Part shown: positions 8,121 to 15,906 of the stretch, piece by piece
Layout of the letters: each line of letters starts with the position of its first letter
How positions within the stretch are numbered: position 1 is the stretch's first letter
Origin: Gordonia sp. UBA7599
GTDB taxonomy: Bacteria; Actinomycetota; Actinomycetes; Mycobacteriales; Mycobacteriaceae
Reading direction: 5' to 3'
Length of the DNA: 64,000 nucleotides
Assembly (NCBI GenBank): GCA_002477755.1
Contig: DLKD01000062.1
Coordinates: 1-64,000, forward strand
Notes under the pieces: generated by a model
The model's database searches: none
Told to the model about the DNA's origin: nothing
The model's input: only the letters and a program-made list of their open reading frames with translations
Made by a program: the position numbers and the translations under genes

Positions 8121-8700
8121 GGAAGACGTAGACACCTCCGTTCGGTGCGTCCTCGACCGAGTAGTCGTACTTCAAGTCGCGGGTCCAACTCGCCCAGTCG
8201 AAGTAGGGCTGCAGCGATTGGGGAACGTCGGTCAACAGGCCGATGTCGTCGGCCAACTGTTCGGCGTACTCCCGAAACGTCGACCACTCGCCCACGTACC
8301 GCTCCTCGAAGTCGGACAGCACCGGGTAGTCGGTATCGCTCTCGGCAACGTAGCTGCCGTTGCGCACCCAGGCGCACAGGGCCGGCCACTGCTCGGGGCC
8401 GACCTCGTCGTAGATCTCGCCCCACTTCGCCGCGGTGGTCGGGTCCATCTCCACCTGGACTGGCCAGGTGCCGTCCAGGTCCATGACCCAGAGCTCGTCG
8501 TCGGGGTCGAACGGCACGCCGGTGCCCTTGTGTAGCTCGGCGACGGTGACCTCGCCGGCGTCGGTGGCGTCGAACCAGTCGCCGATGAGTCGGGGCACGC
8601 CGTCGTGCGAGCCGTTGTACGCGGCGAGGGAGCCGATCCAACACCGTGGCCGGTCGGGTTCAGTGATGGTCACGCTCGGCCGCAGCGGTGAGTTGGTCAT
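8110..8700 (-). CDS. ardA: ArdA-family antirestriction protein, copy 1
   Basis: The protein has 196 residues and is very acidic. ArdA features run in order: RCWIGSLAAYNGSHDGVPRL near 19-38, IGDWFDATDAGEV, ELWVMDLDGTWPV, ALCAWVRNGSYV, then FEERYVGEWSTFREYAEQLA and LQPYFDWASWTRDLKYDY with the final VYVFRDL. ArdA is an elongated dimer that mimics bent B-DNA and blocks type I restriction and modification enzymes when a mobile element enters a new host. The ATG at 8700 overlaps the stop of the upstream gene (TGATG). A second, diverged copy lies at 20488-21024. It is longer than plasmid ArdA (about 165 aa) because of an N-terminal extension and a mid-protein insert. Confidence 0.9.
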   Translation of the reverse strand: MTNSPLRPSVTITEPDRPRCWIGSLAAYNGSHDGVPRLIGDWFDATDAGEVTVAELHKGTGVPFDPDDELWVMDLDGTWPVQVEMDPTTAAKWGEIYDEVGPEQWPALCAWVRNGSYVAESDTDYPVLSDFEERYVGEWSTFREYAEQLADDIGLLTDVPQSLQPYFDWASWTRDLKYDYSVEDAPNGGVYVFRDL

Positions 8701-9179
8701 CAGAAGTCCTCCTCGGTGTCGAGCCAGGGCAGGGCGCTCTCCAAGCCCTCGTAGTCGATCGACTCACCGGTCGTGAGCCGAAACTCCTCGCAGGCGGCCG
8801 CGAGCTGGCCGGGGTTGATCAGGTAGGTGAAGACGCGCTCGCCGGTGTCGTCGCGGTCGGTGAGCACGACCGAGCGTCCGTCGGCGACGTCGATGCCGAT
8901 GCCGCGCAGGACGTCGCGGGCGCGCTGCTGCGGGCTCGGCGGCACCGGCTCGGCATCGGCCGCGCGGGTGAGCATGTCGGCCAGGGCCCTCGCAGTCGTG
9001 GGGTTCAGGTCAAGCACGTCGGCGTTGTCACTGCGGACGGAGATGACCGGAGCGGCGCCGGCGATCACGTCGTCGGTGCGGATCGGTGCGGACGACGCGG
9101 ACGCGGGAGCCACTGCGCGTGGCGGGGTTCGTGGGTGTGGACATGAAAGGCCTCCTCGAATCGGATTCAAGGAGGTCAT
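8700..9179 (-). CDS. ArdA-operon conserved protein X1 (frame at the 5' end uncertain)
   Basis: The reliable part is the C-terminal domain: ARDVLRGIGIDVADGRSVVL, INPGQLAAACEEFRLTTGES and SALPWL. It is paralogous to the 127-residue protein at 20086-20469 (ALGAVGIDVDAAATVALTDG, VNPGQVETGLEQLYLITGEH, SQLPWH). The 5' end is odd. The best start signal is GAGGAGG plus ATG at 9144, inside a hairpin, but that ATG is in another frame and stops after 38 codons. The open frame of the domain reaches back to 9179 through the hairpin. Either a frameshift has occurred in the first codons or a short upstream peptide is coupled to the gene. Function is unknown. Confidence 0.6.
   Translation of the reverse strand: MTSLNPIRGGLSCPHPRTPPRAVAPASASSAPIRTDDVIAGAAPVISVRSDNADVLDLNPTTARALADMLTRAADAEPVPPSPQQRARDVLRGIGIDVADGRSVVLTDRDDTGERVFTYLINPGQLAAACEEFRLTTGESIDYEGLESALPWLDTEEDF
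9143..9170 (-). promoter_or_regulatory. SD-sequestering hairpin, leader of ArdA operon 1
   Basis: On the minus strand CCTCCTTGAATC, one C, then GATTCGAGGAGG form a 12-bp stem with a single T-G wobble. The GGAGG in the 3' arm is the apparent Shine-Dalgarno of the ATG at 9144. Folding would hide it, so translation of this operon may depend on melting the hairpin. A similar arrangement precedes the other ardA. Confidence 0.5.
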
Positions 9180-9196
9180 CAGTGGCGGCTGCGCGG

Positions 9197-10027
9197 CTAC
9201 TCGTCGTCGCCCAACGGTTCCAGATGCGGTGTGATTGCGTCGTGAATGGGGATCATACCTGTCGGTACCGAGGCGAGGTCGGCTATCGCGCCGAGATCCG
9301 GAACGGTGCCGTCGGCGCTGGCGTACGCCTTCCCCTTGGTCTCCCAGTACGTCTCCGAAACGACAACGGCGTCGGTGAACGCTTCTTCCGGCAGCGACAG
9401 GAGCCCCTCGTCCACGAGATGCCGAATGTATTCGAGCGTACCCATTGCCACTACAGCGATCCTCGCAAAGACGCTGGTGGCGGCATGGTAACGATCACGA
9501 CTCGAGGAACCGCCGAAGTTCTTGACATCACCGTGAATGCAGTCGCCGTACAGCCAGGCGTAGGCGAGATCGACATCAGTCATCGTCTCTACCTCAGCAC
9601 CGTCGAGATTTCCTGAGACCAGGTTGAACGCTTGTCCAACTTTGCCGGGGTTGCGTGCGTCGCGTACAGTCACCTCGGCCCAGTCCGCTCGCATCTTGGC
9701 CAAGGCCACAGCGACCCGCGGGTGGCTGGTGTCGGTACAGGCCTCGAGCGACTGCATCACCTTCTTGTGAGCCAAGTCGTCGCGGGTCAGCGTCATTGGC
9801 CGCAGACGCGCAGCCATCGACTCGAATAAGACTTCCTCGGGCACCTCATGCTTCATGATCACGTCGCCGGTCTGCGGGAACACGACCATCTTGAACTTGC
9901 TCGAGGCAAGGTCCCGCATGCTCTCGCCGCCATCGGCAGCGATCAGGGGATGAGCAGCGATTCTGCGCAGCCGTCGCACGAAAGCAACGAGACGGGTCGT
10001 GTCGTCGAGCTCGGGATTGTCAGTCAA
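9197..10027 (-). CDS. Hypothetical protein, 276 aa
   Basis: The frame opens with TTG at 10027, 4 nt after GGAGAAG, which supports this unusual start. The protein is soluble and mixed alpha/beta with no signal peptide. Segments such as VAFVRRLRRIAAHPLIAADG, VDLAYAWLYGDCIHGDVK and YHAATSVFARIAVVAMGTLE suggest a helical domain in the second half; no known motif is recognised. It lies just upstream of the first ArdA operon on the same strand and is divergent from the recombinase gene. It has the character of an element-borne accessory gene, but its function cannot be stated. Confidence 0.7.
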   Translation of the reverse strand: MTDNPELDDTTRLVAFVRRLRRIAAHPLIAADGGESMRDLASSKFKMVVFPQTGDVIMKHEVPEEVLFESMAARLRPMTLTRDDLAHKKVMQSLEACTDTSHPRVAVALAKMRADWAEVTVRDARNPGKVGQAFNLVSGNLDGAEVETMTDVDLAYAWLYGDCIHGDVKNFGGSSSRDRYHAATSVFARIAVVAMGTLEYIRHLVDEGLLSLPEEAFTDAVVVSETYWETKGKAYASADGTVPDLGAIADLASVPTGMIPIHDAITPHLEPLGDDE

Positions 10028-10209
10028 GTCTTCTCCACTGGTCGGTAGCGCCCATCTGGCCCGACCAACTGTAGGAGACGCCTCAGACAGATCCCGGACT
10101 CCATGGGCCGGTTACCAGCGCGGTTGAATCACGTATCGGTCCTCCAGCCTCTCACATCGTATAGCGCTAATGTATGTTATCGACAAATCATTCCCGGTAC
10201 GCTGGGCGC

Positions 10210-11247
10210 ATGGACATCGAGGTGTACGAGGGGTTGGACCGAGAGAGTCTGACGGCACCGGCGCATGTGCCGGCCGCGGTGGTGCGCGCGGCGGTCGACG
10301 ACGCGCGCAGCCCGGTGCCGACGGGCGTGCACCGGTCAGTGGCGCTGGCGGTGGCGCGCGGGTCGGAGAAGACGGCGCGACTGCGATTGGAGCGGCTGGC
10401 CCGAGTGGTGATGTCGACCGGACAGGTCGACTCCCCCGTGGCGGTGTGGTCGACCGACTGGAGCACACTGCCAAGCGCGGCCTACGAAGCGCTCGACCGC
10501 TCGATCGGCGCGACGTGGGGTGCGCCGTCGACGCGCAATGCGATGCGCGACAGCGTGCGTGCGGTGGTGCGCGCCTGCCGCGACGCCGGATTGATGACGC
10601 ATGATCGGGCGACGGTGGCGCTGAGCGCGCTGCGGCCGGAGAAGATTGGCCGCGACGAGGAGAAGCAGGCACGCGGACACCTGGGCCGCGAGGCGGTCAA
10701 GGCCGCGTTCGCGGCGATGGCCGCCGACGAGTCCCCCACTGCCCGGCGCGATGCCGCGCTGATCGCGCTGCTAGTCGGTGCCGGCCTGCGGCGCGAGGAA
10801 GCGGCGGCGCTGGACCTGGCGGACCTGGACAGTGGGCGCGAGACGCTGGTGGTGACGGGCAAGGGCGCGGTGGTCAGGTCGGTGCCGCTGGCGCCAGGCG
10901 TACGCCGGGCGATAGTCGCGTGGCTGGAGGTGCGCTGCGACGAACCCGGCCCCCTGCTGACGCCTATGAGCAAGACGGTGCCGCGGGTGGCCGAGACCGG
11001 TCGGCGGTTGTCGGTGAACGCCGTCGCGGCCGCGGTCAAGCGGCGGTTCGCCGGTGAGGACGCGACTGTGCGGCCGCACGATCTGCGAAGGACGTTCGTC
11101 GGAGACCTGCTGGACGCGGGTGCGGACCTGTCGTCGGTGTCGAAGATCGTCGGGCACACCTCACCGTCGACGACGGCCGGCTACGACCGGCGCGGGATCG
11201 AGGCCCGGCGCGCAGCGGTGGAGAAGCTGTCGGTGCCGTTCGTGTGA
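10210..11247 (+). CDS. Tyrosine recombinase / site-specific integrase (XerC/D-like)
   Basis: The protein has 345 residues from the ATG at 10210 (an ATG at 10174 would add 12). An N-terminal SAM-like core-binding domain (to about 130) precedes the catalytic domain. Catalytic residues are visible: Arg194 in GAGLRREEAAAL, Lys218 in VTGKGAVVRSVPL, His290/Arg293 in RPHDLRRTF, His316 in IVGHTSPSTT and the nucleophile Tyr325 in AGYDRRGI. It catalyses strand exchange at attachment or resolution sites and probably moves or stabilises this island. No tRNA or obvious att repeat lies beside it. AT-rich promoter-like bases (tatgttatcgac) precede it. Confidence 0.9.
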   Translation: MDIEVYEGLDRESLTAPAHVPAAVVRAAVDDARSPVPTGVHRSVALAVARGSEKTARLRLERLARVVMSTGQVDSPVAVWSTDWSTLPSAAYEALDRSIGATWGAPSTRNAMRDSVRAVVRACRDAGLMTHDRATVALSALRPEKIGRDEEKQARGHLGREAVKAAFAAMAADESPTARRDAALIALLVGAGLRREEAAALDLADLDSGRETLVVTGKGAVVRSVPLAPGVRRAIVAWLEVRCDEPGPLLTPMSKTVPRVAETGRRLSVNAVAAAVKRRFAGEDATVRPHDLRRTFVGDLLDAGADLSSVSKIVGHTSPSTTAGYDRRGIEARRAAVEKLSVPFV

Positions 11248-11288
11248 GCAGTCGACACCGACGCATAGCACTCGTTCGGCCAACCCGT

Positions 11289-12062
11289 TCAGGCTTTGAT
11301 CTCTGCCCTTATGTCCGGACTCCACGTCAGCAAGTTGCCTGGCTGAGCACCGCACCAGTCGAGCTGTTGTCCGCGCAGTTCCGGCAGTTCGTCCCTCGTG
11401 ATGAATACCCAACCACCGGATGTCTGTCGCCATTGACGATCGTCGAGCGTCCATGCGCCGAGGATGGTATGGGTTGACTTCTGCACCGCGATGAGGCGTT
11501 CGACGTCCCGTGGGAGAGTGCCATCGGGAAGTTGTTTACGCCGCCGACGCTGATCAGCGGCACTCAGGCCCCAAAACCTGGTGGCCCGCTTATGGAACAC
11601 CTGTGCGCTCCTTCCTCCGTGTAGGACAGGCCGACGAGTGCTCCCACGTCCGATGGCATCGAATGAGAGTGTGACGAGAGCGGTGCGTTCGAGATCGTCG
11701 AATCTCACGACTCCATCCCGCCGATAGACCGCGACTCGAAGATGTTTGGATGAGCTGACCTTCGCGATGTTGGTTAGTGCGCTGAGATCATCCCGGTCGG
11801 ATAACACCTCGGTTCCGGCGGCAGCCGCGGCACAGATCGCTGCAGACTCTGCCATTTCAGCTGATGGCCGGTCCGGAAACGGCGCGTCTGTAATGAACAC
11901 CTCGGTGTCTGAGTGCGCCCGCAGGGTATCTACTGCGGGGTTGTGCGGCTGCCAAGCACGAGCCGGACTCGATCCTATGCCGACATAGACGCGGTTGAGC
12001 ACGTCGTTTCGATAGATGTACAAGTACGTCTTCCCGCGCGACGGGCTGTGATTTGGCGCCAT
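11289..12062 (-). CDS. GIY-YIG-like protein of unknown function, 257 aa
   Basis: The N-terminal domain begins KTYLYIYRNDVLNRVYVGIG followed by PARAWQPH, and a conserved Glu lies in SAEMAESAAICAAAA. This matches the GIY-YIG nuclease core (two short strands, an Arg in the helix, then Glu), though GIY/YIG itself is replaced by YIY/YVG. The C-terminal half is rich in W, R and Q (RATRFWGLSAADQRRRRKQL, TILGAWTLDDRQWRQTSGG), resembling a substrate-recognition domain. The ATG at 12062 is preferred over a TTG at 12092, which has no SD. It is convergent with the integrase. A nuclease acting in defence or mobility is an inference. Confidence 0.6.
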   Translation of the reverse strand: MAPNHSPSRGKTYLYIYRNDVLNRVYVGIGSSPARAWQPHNPAVDTLRAHSDTEVFITDAPFPDRPSAEMAESAAICAAAAAGTEVLSDRDDLSALTNIAKVSSSKHLRVAVYRRDGVVRFDDLERTALVTLSFDAIGRGSTRRPVLHGGRSAQVFHKRATRFWGLSAADQRRRRKQLPDGTLPRDVERLIAVQKSTHTILGAWTLDDRQWRQTSGGWVFITRDELPELRGQQLDWCGAQPGNLLTWSPDIRAEIKA

Positions 12063-12206
12063 GCGCCGCACACTAGCTTCCAGGTCCGACAAGAGTCGGC
12101 CCCGATTACGCGAGGCTGCCCGGCGATTCCGTCACGGAGGCCTGGACTGCAGGCAATAACAGCCGGGTCTATCGAATAGCAGACCAACAGCGCGTTAGCG
12201 GCACCG

Positions 12207-12644
12207 TTAGGTAGCGTCGATCGCCGCAGCGAGCTCTTCGCTCGTCTCAACGATGAAGCCGAACTCCGTGGCTTTGTCCCGCACAGCCTTGTCGTGCGTC
12301 ACGATCACAATGGTCTGCGGCAGCAGCGTGGCCGTCTCGTCGGCGTGCGCGTCGAGCGCGCAGGCAACGATGACGGGATCGGCGCGCCCCTTGTTGCCGT
12401 AGAGGTCGAGGAGCTCAGTGTCTTCGGACGGCACGGTCTTCATGACTTCAATCAGTCGCTCCAGTACTGAGACCGTCGTCTTGTACTCGACCTTGCGCAG
12501 CTGGTCGATGTCGGGGAAGCCGCTTGCCTCCTCCAGCACGTCGGTGGGGATGCGGCAGAAGTCTGCGAAGAACCGGCTGGACCGCTGGTCGCGAGTCAGT
12601 CTCGCCAGAGCGTTGTTGTCCACGAGGTAGATGCTGTTGCTCAC
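12207..12644 (-). CDS. PIN-domain (DUF4411-like) toxin candidate
   Basis: The protein has 145 residues. PIN-domain acidic residues are placed as expected: Asp in YLVDNNALARL (residue 9), Glu near residue 38 in DVLEEASG, Asp in GRADPVIVACAL and Asp in VIVTHDKAVRDKA. PIN proteins are Mg-dependent RNases and are common type II toxins. The GTG start at 12644 overlaps the preceding stop by 4 nt (GTGA), so it is translated together with the ImmA/IrrE-like gene upstream. PIN/DUF4411 proteins are often found beside Xre-COG2856 (ImmA-like) genes, which supports a toxin-antitoxin pairing. The target is unknown. Confidence 0.75.
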   Translation of the reverse strand: MSNSIYLVDNNALARLTRDQRSSRFFADFCRIPTDVLEEASGFPDIDQLRKVEYKTTVSVLERLIEVMKTVPSEDTELLDLYGNKGRADPVIVACALDAHADETATLLPQTIVIVTHDKAVRDKATEFGFIVETSEELAAAIDAT

Positions 12645-13810
12645 CGGACAGCCTCCCGGAAGGCATCGAAGTCAGCGGGCGCGATCTTCTTGACGCAGAC
12701 CACCCTGCTGAATTCGCCAGGAGAGATCCTCCCGGCGTCGAGTACGTCGAACATCCTCCTCGCCATCTCGCGTCCGACGTACTTGCGCATGGCGTTCTGA
12801 ATGTAGGGGGTCCGGCCGCCGCTCTTCGCGCGGGAGGCGAACGCACGTCGGAGCTCGGCCAGGTACTCGCCGGCAGCGTCGGGTTCGACGAGGCGTAGCC
12901 GCATCGCCCGGATGGTCATCGCGCTTGGGGTGACCTTGAATCTCTCGGCCGCCGCCGTGATGTCGTCGAGCGTCTCCAGGTCGAGGCTGGCGACTTCGTC
13001 CCCAGGCATGAGCATTGCCGCGGCGATGTCATACTCGCGACCTGGTTCGGCGCCTTCGCTGTGCGCTCCGATCCGCACCGGCGCGAAGATCTTCCGCGCG
13101 ACGAGCACCGTCAGCAGTGCGAGCGTGAAGATCTTGCGGCCGACGGGTTCTTCGGCGACTGGGTCGCCGGCCAAGAAGATGTACGGGATCTTGTTGTCCT
13201 TGAGCGTCAAGCCGCTGAACTCGGTTCTGAGCAGCTGCGGCATGGCGGTGCGCGAGCTCTGCGACACCAGCACTTGGTTCGCTTCAAGGCGAGCGATCAT
13301 CAGGTCCAGCAAGGCTTCGCGGTTCCGCGCGCCGAGCATCTCGTCCCTGGACAGCCCGAGCGCGTCCCGGAGCACGAGGGCGTCGGCTTCAGGAGTGAGC
13401 CCGGGCCTGCGCAACAGGCCGACGATCTGGTTCTTCTTCAGGCCGGGGTCGAGTCGCTTGAGCGTCTCCTGCTTGCGCAGCAGATCCTTCACGATCAATC
13501 CGACCTCGTTCAGATCGACGTCTCCTCTGGAGTTGACAGAGAACGTCGTCTTGCTGGTCCCAGCGAGGAGCTTGTCAGTCTTCGCCTTGACCTGCGCTTC
13601 GACGAGTGGAAGCGGAGCGAAGAACAGTGGATAGGGGATCTCGGCGCGACCGGCGAGAAACTTCAAGTTGCTGAACGGAATCCGCCCGTTCTCGATCGCC
13701 CGGGAGTATCCGCGGTACATGTTCACGCTGGAGTTCTGGAACAACGTGCGGAACACGTCCAAACTTATCGGCACGCGATCGCGCCCCAAGCACACGTCGA
13801 TGGTCTCCAT
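12641..13810 (-). CDS. ImmA/IrrE-like protein with a lost metalloprotease site, putative antitoxin/regulator of the PIN toxin
   Basis: The protein has 389 residues from the ATG at 13810, with GGAGG 6 nt upstream. The N-terminal region (VFRTLFQNSSVNMYRGYSRA, LKFLAGRAEIPYPLFFAPL) resembles Xre-type/COG2856 proteins. The central region matches ImmA/IrrE: IPYIFLAG, GRKIFTLALLTVLVARKI, then YDIAAAMLMPGDEV and a following VTPSAMTIRAMRLRLV. In active enzymes the FTLAHELGH site carries zinc ligands; here the same place reads FTLALLTVL, so HExxH is absent and the protein cannot be a normal zinc protease. It probably acts by binding the PIN protein and/or DNA. Confidence 0.7.
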   Translation of the reverse strand: METIDVCLGRDRVPISLDVFRTLFQNSSVNMYRGYSRAIENGRIPFSNLKFLAGRAEIPYPLFFAPLPLVEAQVKAKTDKLLAGTSKTTFSVNSRGDVDLNEVGLIVKDLLRKQETLKRLDPGLKKNQIVGLLRRPGLTPEADALVLRDALGLSRDEMLGARNREALLDLMIARLEANQVLVSQSSRTAMPQLLRTEFSGLTLKDNKIPYIFLAGDPVAEEPVGRKIFTLALLTVLVARKIFAPVRIGAHSEGAEPGREYDIAAAMLMPGDEVASLDLETLDDITAAAERFKVTPSAMTIRAMRLRLVEPDAAGEYLAELRRAFASRAKSGGRTPYIQNAMRKYVGREMARRMFDVLDAGRISPGEFSRVVCVKKIAPADFDAFREAVR

Positions 13811-14028
13811 GGCATTCCTCCACTCCGCCCCGCCGACTCCGGCGGACAGCTGACCACGACCATAGTGAGCAGGTACGACATATCGCGGCTTCTCCACGGG
13901 GCGCCTTGACCAGGCGGCGCCGCACGGAGCCGGCGGCACCGCGGCGTATGTCAGATGCTGCTGCCAGAATCAGGTTCGCGAACCGTGACGCGGCCGTATG
14001 AACCGATCCAGCACGAAGGAAACCACCC

Positions 14029-14928
14029 ATGGCCTACCCAACTCTCGCGCTCCATCTTCTCGTCTCAGCGCCCGGTGATGTTCCTGGACCGGATCTGGCA
14101 CTGATCCGTAAGACGATCAGCCAGTGGAATCTCAATTTCGGCCGCACCGTTGGTCTCACCGTCCTTCCTGTGTCCTGGACTGAGCATGCAGCGGCCGAGT
14201 TCGGCGAGCGACCGCAGGCGATCCTCAATGACCAGATCGTCGACGAGTCGGACATGGCCATCGCCGTATTCTGCGATCGCTTGGGCACGCCGACGGGTGA
14301 GGCCGAGTCTGGAACCGTCGAAGAGATCAAGAAGCTTGTCGCCGCGGGGAAATCCGTGGCGATTCTGGTGAGTTCCGCACCCCGAGCTCCGCTGAGCGGC
14401 GAACGCCTGTCGGAACGACAGAGGCTGGATGGCTACTTGGCCGAGGTCCGGGAGTCGGCGATCGTGCTCGACTACTCCGACGACGGCGCACTCGTCGGGC
14501 ACATCAACAACTTTCTGAGTCGGGCAACGGGACGGTTCCAGCAGTCGGTCGAGTCGTCGAAGGTGAGTGAGAACGACGCCGAAACCCCTGATCCAGCCGA
14601 AGGAGTTTGGCCTAGAGCTGAAGTGCGTGAGAACGTCGAGACCGACAGCAGAGGGCGTGTCAAAACGAAACGGCGCTGGTCGCTGGTGCTCCACAACATG
14701 TCGAAGGGACCCGCGTCCGAGGTCGATTTCGAGTTCCAAGACTTGCCAGAACACGCGATGTTCCGTGTTGTACGGGATGAACAGCCACTTGGAACCATTC
14801 CGCCCGGACAAGAGATCCGGCTCCCTCTGCTATTGGCGATGGGGTCGCCGAACGCTGTCGACTGCCTCGTGACATGGGTCGATTCCACCGGCACACCGCG
14901 CGAGACGAGGGCGACAATCCGTACCTAA
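14029..14928 (+). CDS. DUF4062-like protein with C-terminal beta domain, possible defence sensor
   Basis: The protein has 299 residues; GAAGGA lies 9 nt before the ATG. The N-terminal 160 residues match the DUF4062-type Rossmann/TIR-like fold: LHLLVSAPGDVPGPDLALIR, VLPVSWTEHAAAEFG, ILNDQIVDESDMAIAVFCDR, LGTPTGEAESGTVEEI and GKSVAILVSSAPRAPLSG. Such domains occur in bacterial STAND and TIR-like defence or signalling proteins. After a linker (about 175-200) a second domain with RWSLVLHNMSKGPASEVDFE, TIPPGQEIRLPLLL and CLVTWVDSTGTPRE looks like an immunoglobulin-type beta sandwich. It is divergent from the PIN/ImmA pair across 218 nt. Enzyme activity cannot be inferred. Confidence 0.65.
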   Translation: MAYPTLALHLLVSAPGDVPGPDLALIRKTISQWNLNFGRTVGLTVLPVSWTEHAAAEFGERPQAILNDQIVDESDMAIAVFCDRLGTPTGEAESGTVEEIKKLVAAGKSVAILVSSAPRAPLSGERLSERQRLDGYLAEVRESAIVLDYSDDGALVGHINNFLSRATGRFQQSVESSKVSENDAETPDPAEGVWPRAEVRENVETDSRGRVKTKRRWSLVLHNMSKGPASEVDFEFQDLPEHAMFRVVRDEQPLGTIPPGQEIRLPLLLAMGSPNAVDCLVTWVDSTGTPRETRATIRT

Positions 14929-14957
14929 CACCGCTGATCTGATGCGCAGATTCCGGC

Positions 14958-15263
14958 TCAACGCGTGCGCCACTCCGACGACGGCCTCGGACGGCGTGGC
15001 CGCCGGACTTCGCCGTCGATGGGCGGCGCTTTGCCGTCCCACGCTGCCACAGCGTCGCGGTCGATGTGTGCGCTGACCTTCTCGGCCAGCGCGGCCAGCC
15101 GGGCCTGGACCTCGGCTCGACAACGGTCCTGGTCGGCTTCGATGATGTCGGCGAGCCAGCGGTCAGGATCGCCGCCCGCGTCGTGGATCATGCGGTCGAG
15201 ATGACGAGCGAGGCGTTCGTCAGGGAGTCGGAAGAAGACGTGCAGTGGGTCCTGCGCGGTCAT
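14958..15263 (-). CDS. Hypothetical protein, third gene of a coupled micro-operon, 101 aa
   Basis: The start ATG at 15263 overlaps the previous stop by 4 nt. The protein is helical: PLHVFFRLPDERLARHLDRM, IHDAGGDPDRWLADIIEADQ, then a charged helix and an Arg/Pro-rich tail (DGEVRRPRRPRPSSEW). It may be a small RNA- or DNA-binding or antitoxin-like protein. No family is recognised. It ends 30 nt from the convergent DUF4062-like gene. Confidence 0.6.
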   Translation of the reverse strand: MTAQDPLHVFFRLPDERLARHLDRMIHDAGGDPDRWLADIIEADQDRCRAEVQARLAALAEKVSAHIDRDAVAAWDGKAPPIDGEVRRPRRPRPSSEWRTR

Positions 15264-15475
15264 GCGGGATCCTTTCCGGTGATGCGGGCCAGCCCGGCGG
15301 CGACGGCGTCGTCGAAGGACTGCTCACCGCGCATGGCCGCGGGGATCTCAGCGTCGGACGCGGCGCGGTCGGCCGGGTCGAGATAGTGGCCGGCCGCGGC
15401 CAGTGCGCCGTCGGCCTGGGCCAAGGCCAGGGCGATCTGGGCGTCGGTGGCCGGCGTGAAGCCGGGGTCGCTCAT
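15260..15475 (-). CDS. Small acidic hypothetical protein, second gene of the micro-operon, 71 aa
   Basis: The start ATG at 15475 overlaps the preceding stop. The protein reads MSDPGFTPATDAQIALALAQ and ends RGEQSFDDAVAAGLARITG. That C-terminal helix, with acidic residues followed by an A..L.RI pattern, resembles the tail of small antitoxins of the VbhA type, but the inhibitory (S/T)xxxE(G/N) motif is not evident, so no such call is made. Function is unknown. Confidence 0.6.
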   Translation of the reverse strand: MSDPGFTPATDAQIALALAQADGALAAAGHYLDPADRAASDAEIPAAMRGEQSFDDAVAAGLARITGKDPA

Positions 15476-15651
15476 GGGGTGTCCTTGTCGTCGGTGAGGT
15501 CGCGCAGGGTGGCGTCGAGACGAGCGCGAACGTGGGGCGGAATGCCGTCGTCGACGGCCGCGACGATCAGTTCGGCCTGAGCCAGAGCGTTGATCGCGTT
15601 GCCGATGGGCTGGGTCGCACGGAACAGCGCGTCGATCTCGGCCTCGGTCAT
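15472..15651 (-). CDS. Small acidic hypothetical protein, first gene of the micro-operon, 59 aa
   Basis: The frame starts at ATG 15651 (MTEAEIDALFRATQPIGNAI) and stops inside the next start codon. It is acidic and wholly helical by composition. An upstream in-frame GTG at 15687 is possible but would add a cysteine-containing stretch unlike the rest. It is first in a run of three genes with 4-nt overlaps, transcribed away from the resolvase gene end. Confidence 0.6.
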   Translation of the reverse strand: MTEAEIDALFRATQPIGNAINALAQAELIVAAVDDGIPPHVRARLDATLRDLTDDKDTP

Positions 15652-15906
15652 GTCCTCGTCTTCCACGCCCCCAGTACACCGCACCAACCGGCACCACGGC
15701 AGTCGAACCGTGGTCGGCCGGGAGCGCAGCGACCCGGCCTGCCACGGGCGCCTCCCGGCATCGCGCTCCGCGCCGATCGCAGACTACTGTTCTTTGCGGT
15801 GTCAATGCTGGTCAAGTGGATACGGTCTTTCGATTCGCCGGGACGCCGTCTCCTAACGGACCACCCGGATCTGGCTGGACTTGCTCGGGTTCGACGTCAA
15901 TTGTGC

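Noticed and set aside
15260..15475. VbhA-type antitoxin
   Set aside because: The C-terminal helix is suggestive but the inhibitory (S/T)xxxE(G/N) motif and a Fic partner are missing nearby.
15652..15906. 255-nt gap upstream of the micro-operon
   Set aside because: TTGACA-like and short inverted repeats occur, but no pair of boxes with good spacing and no gene could be supported.
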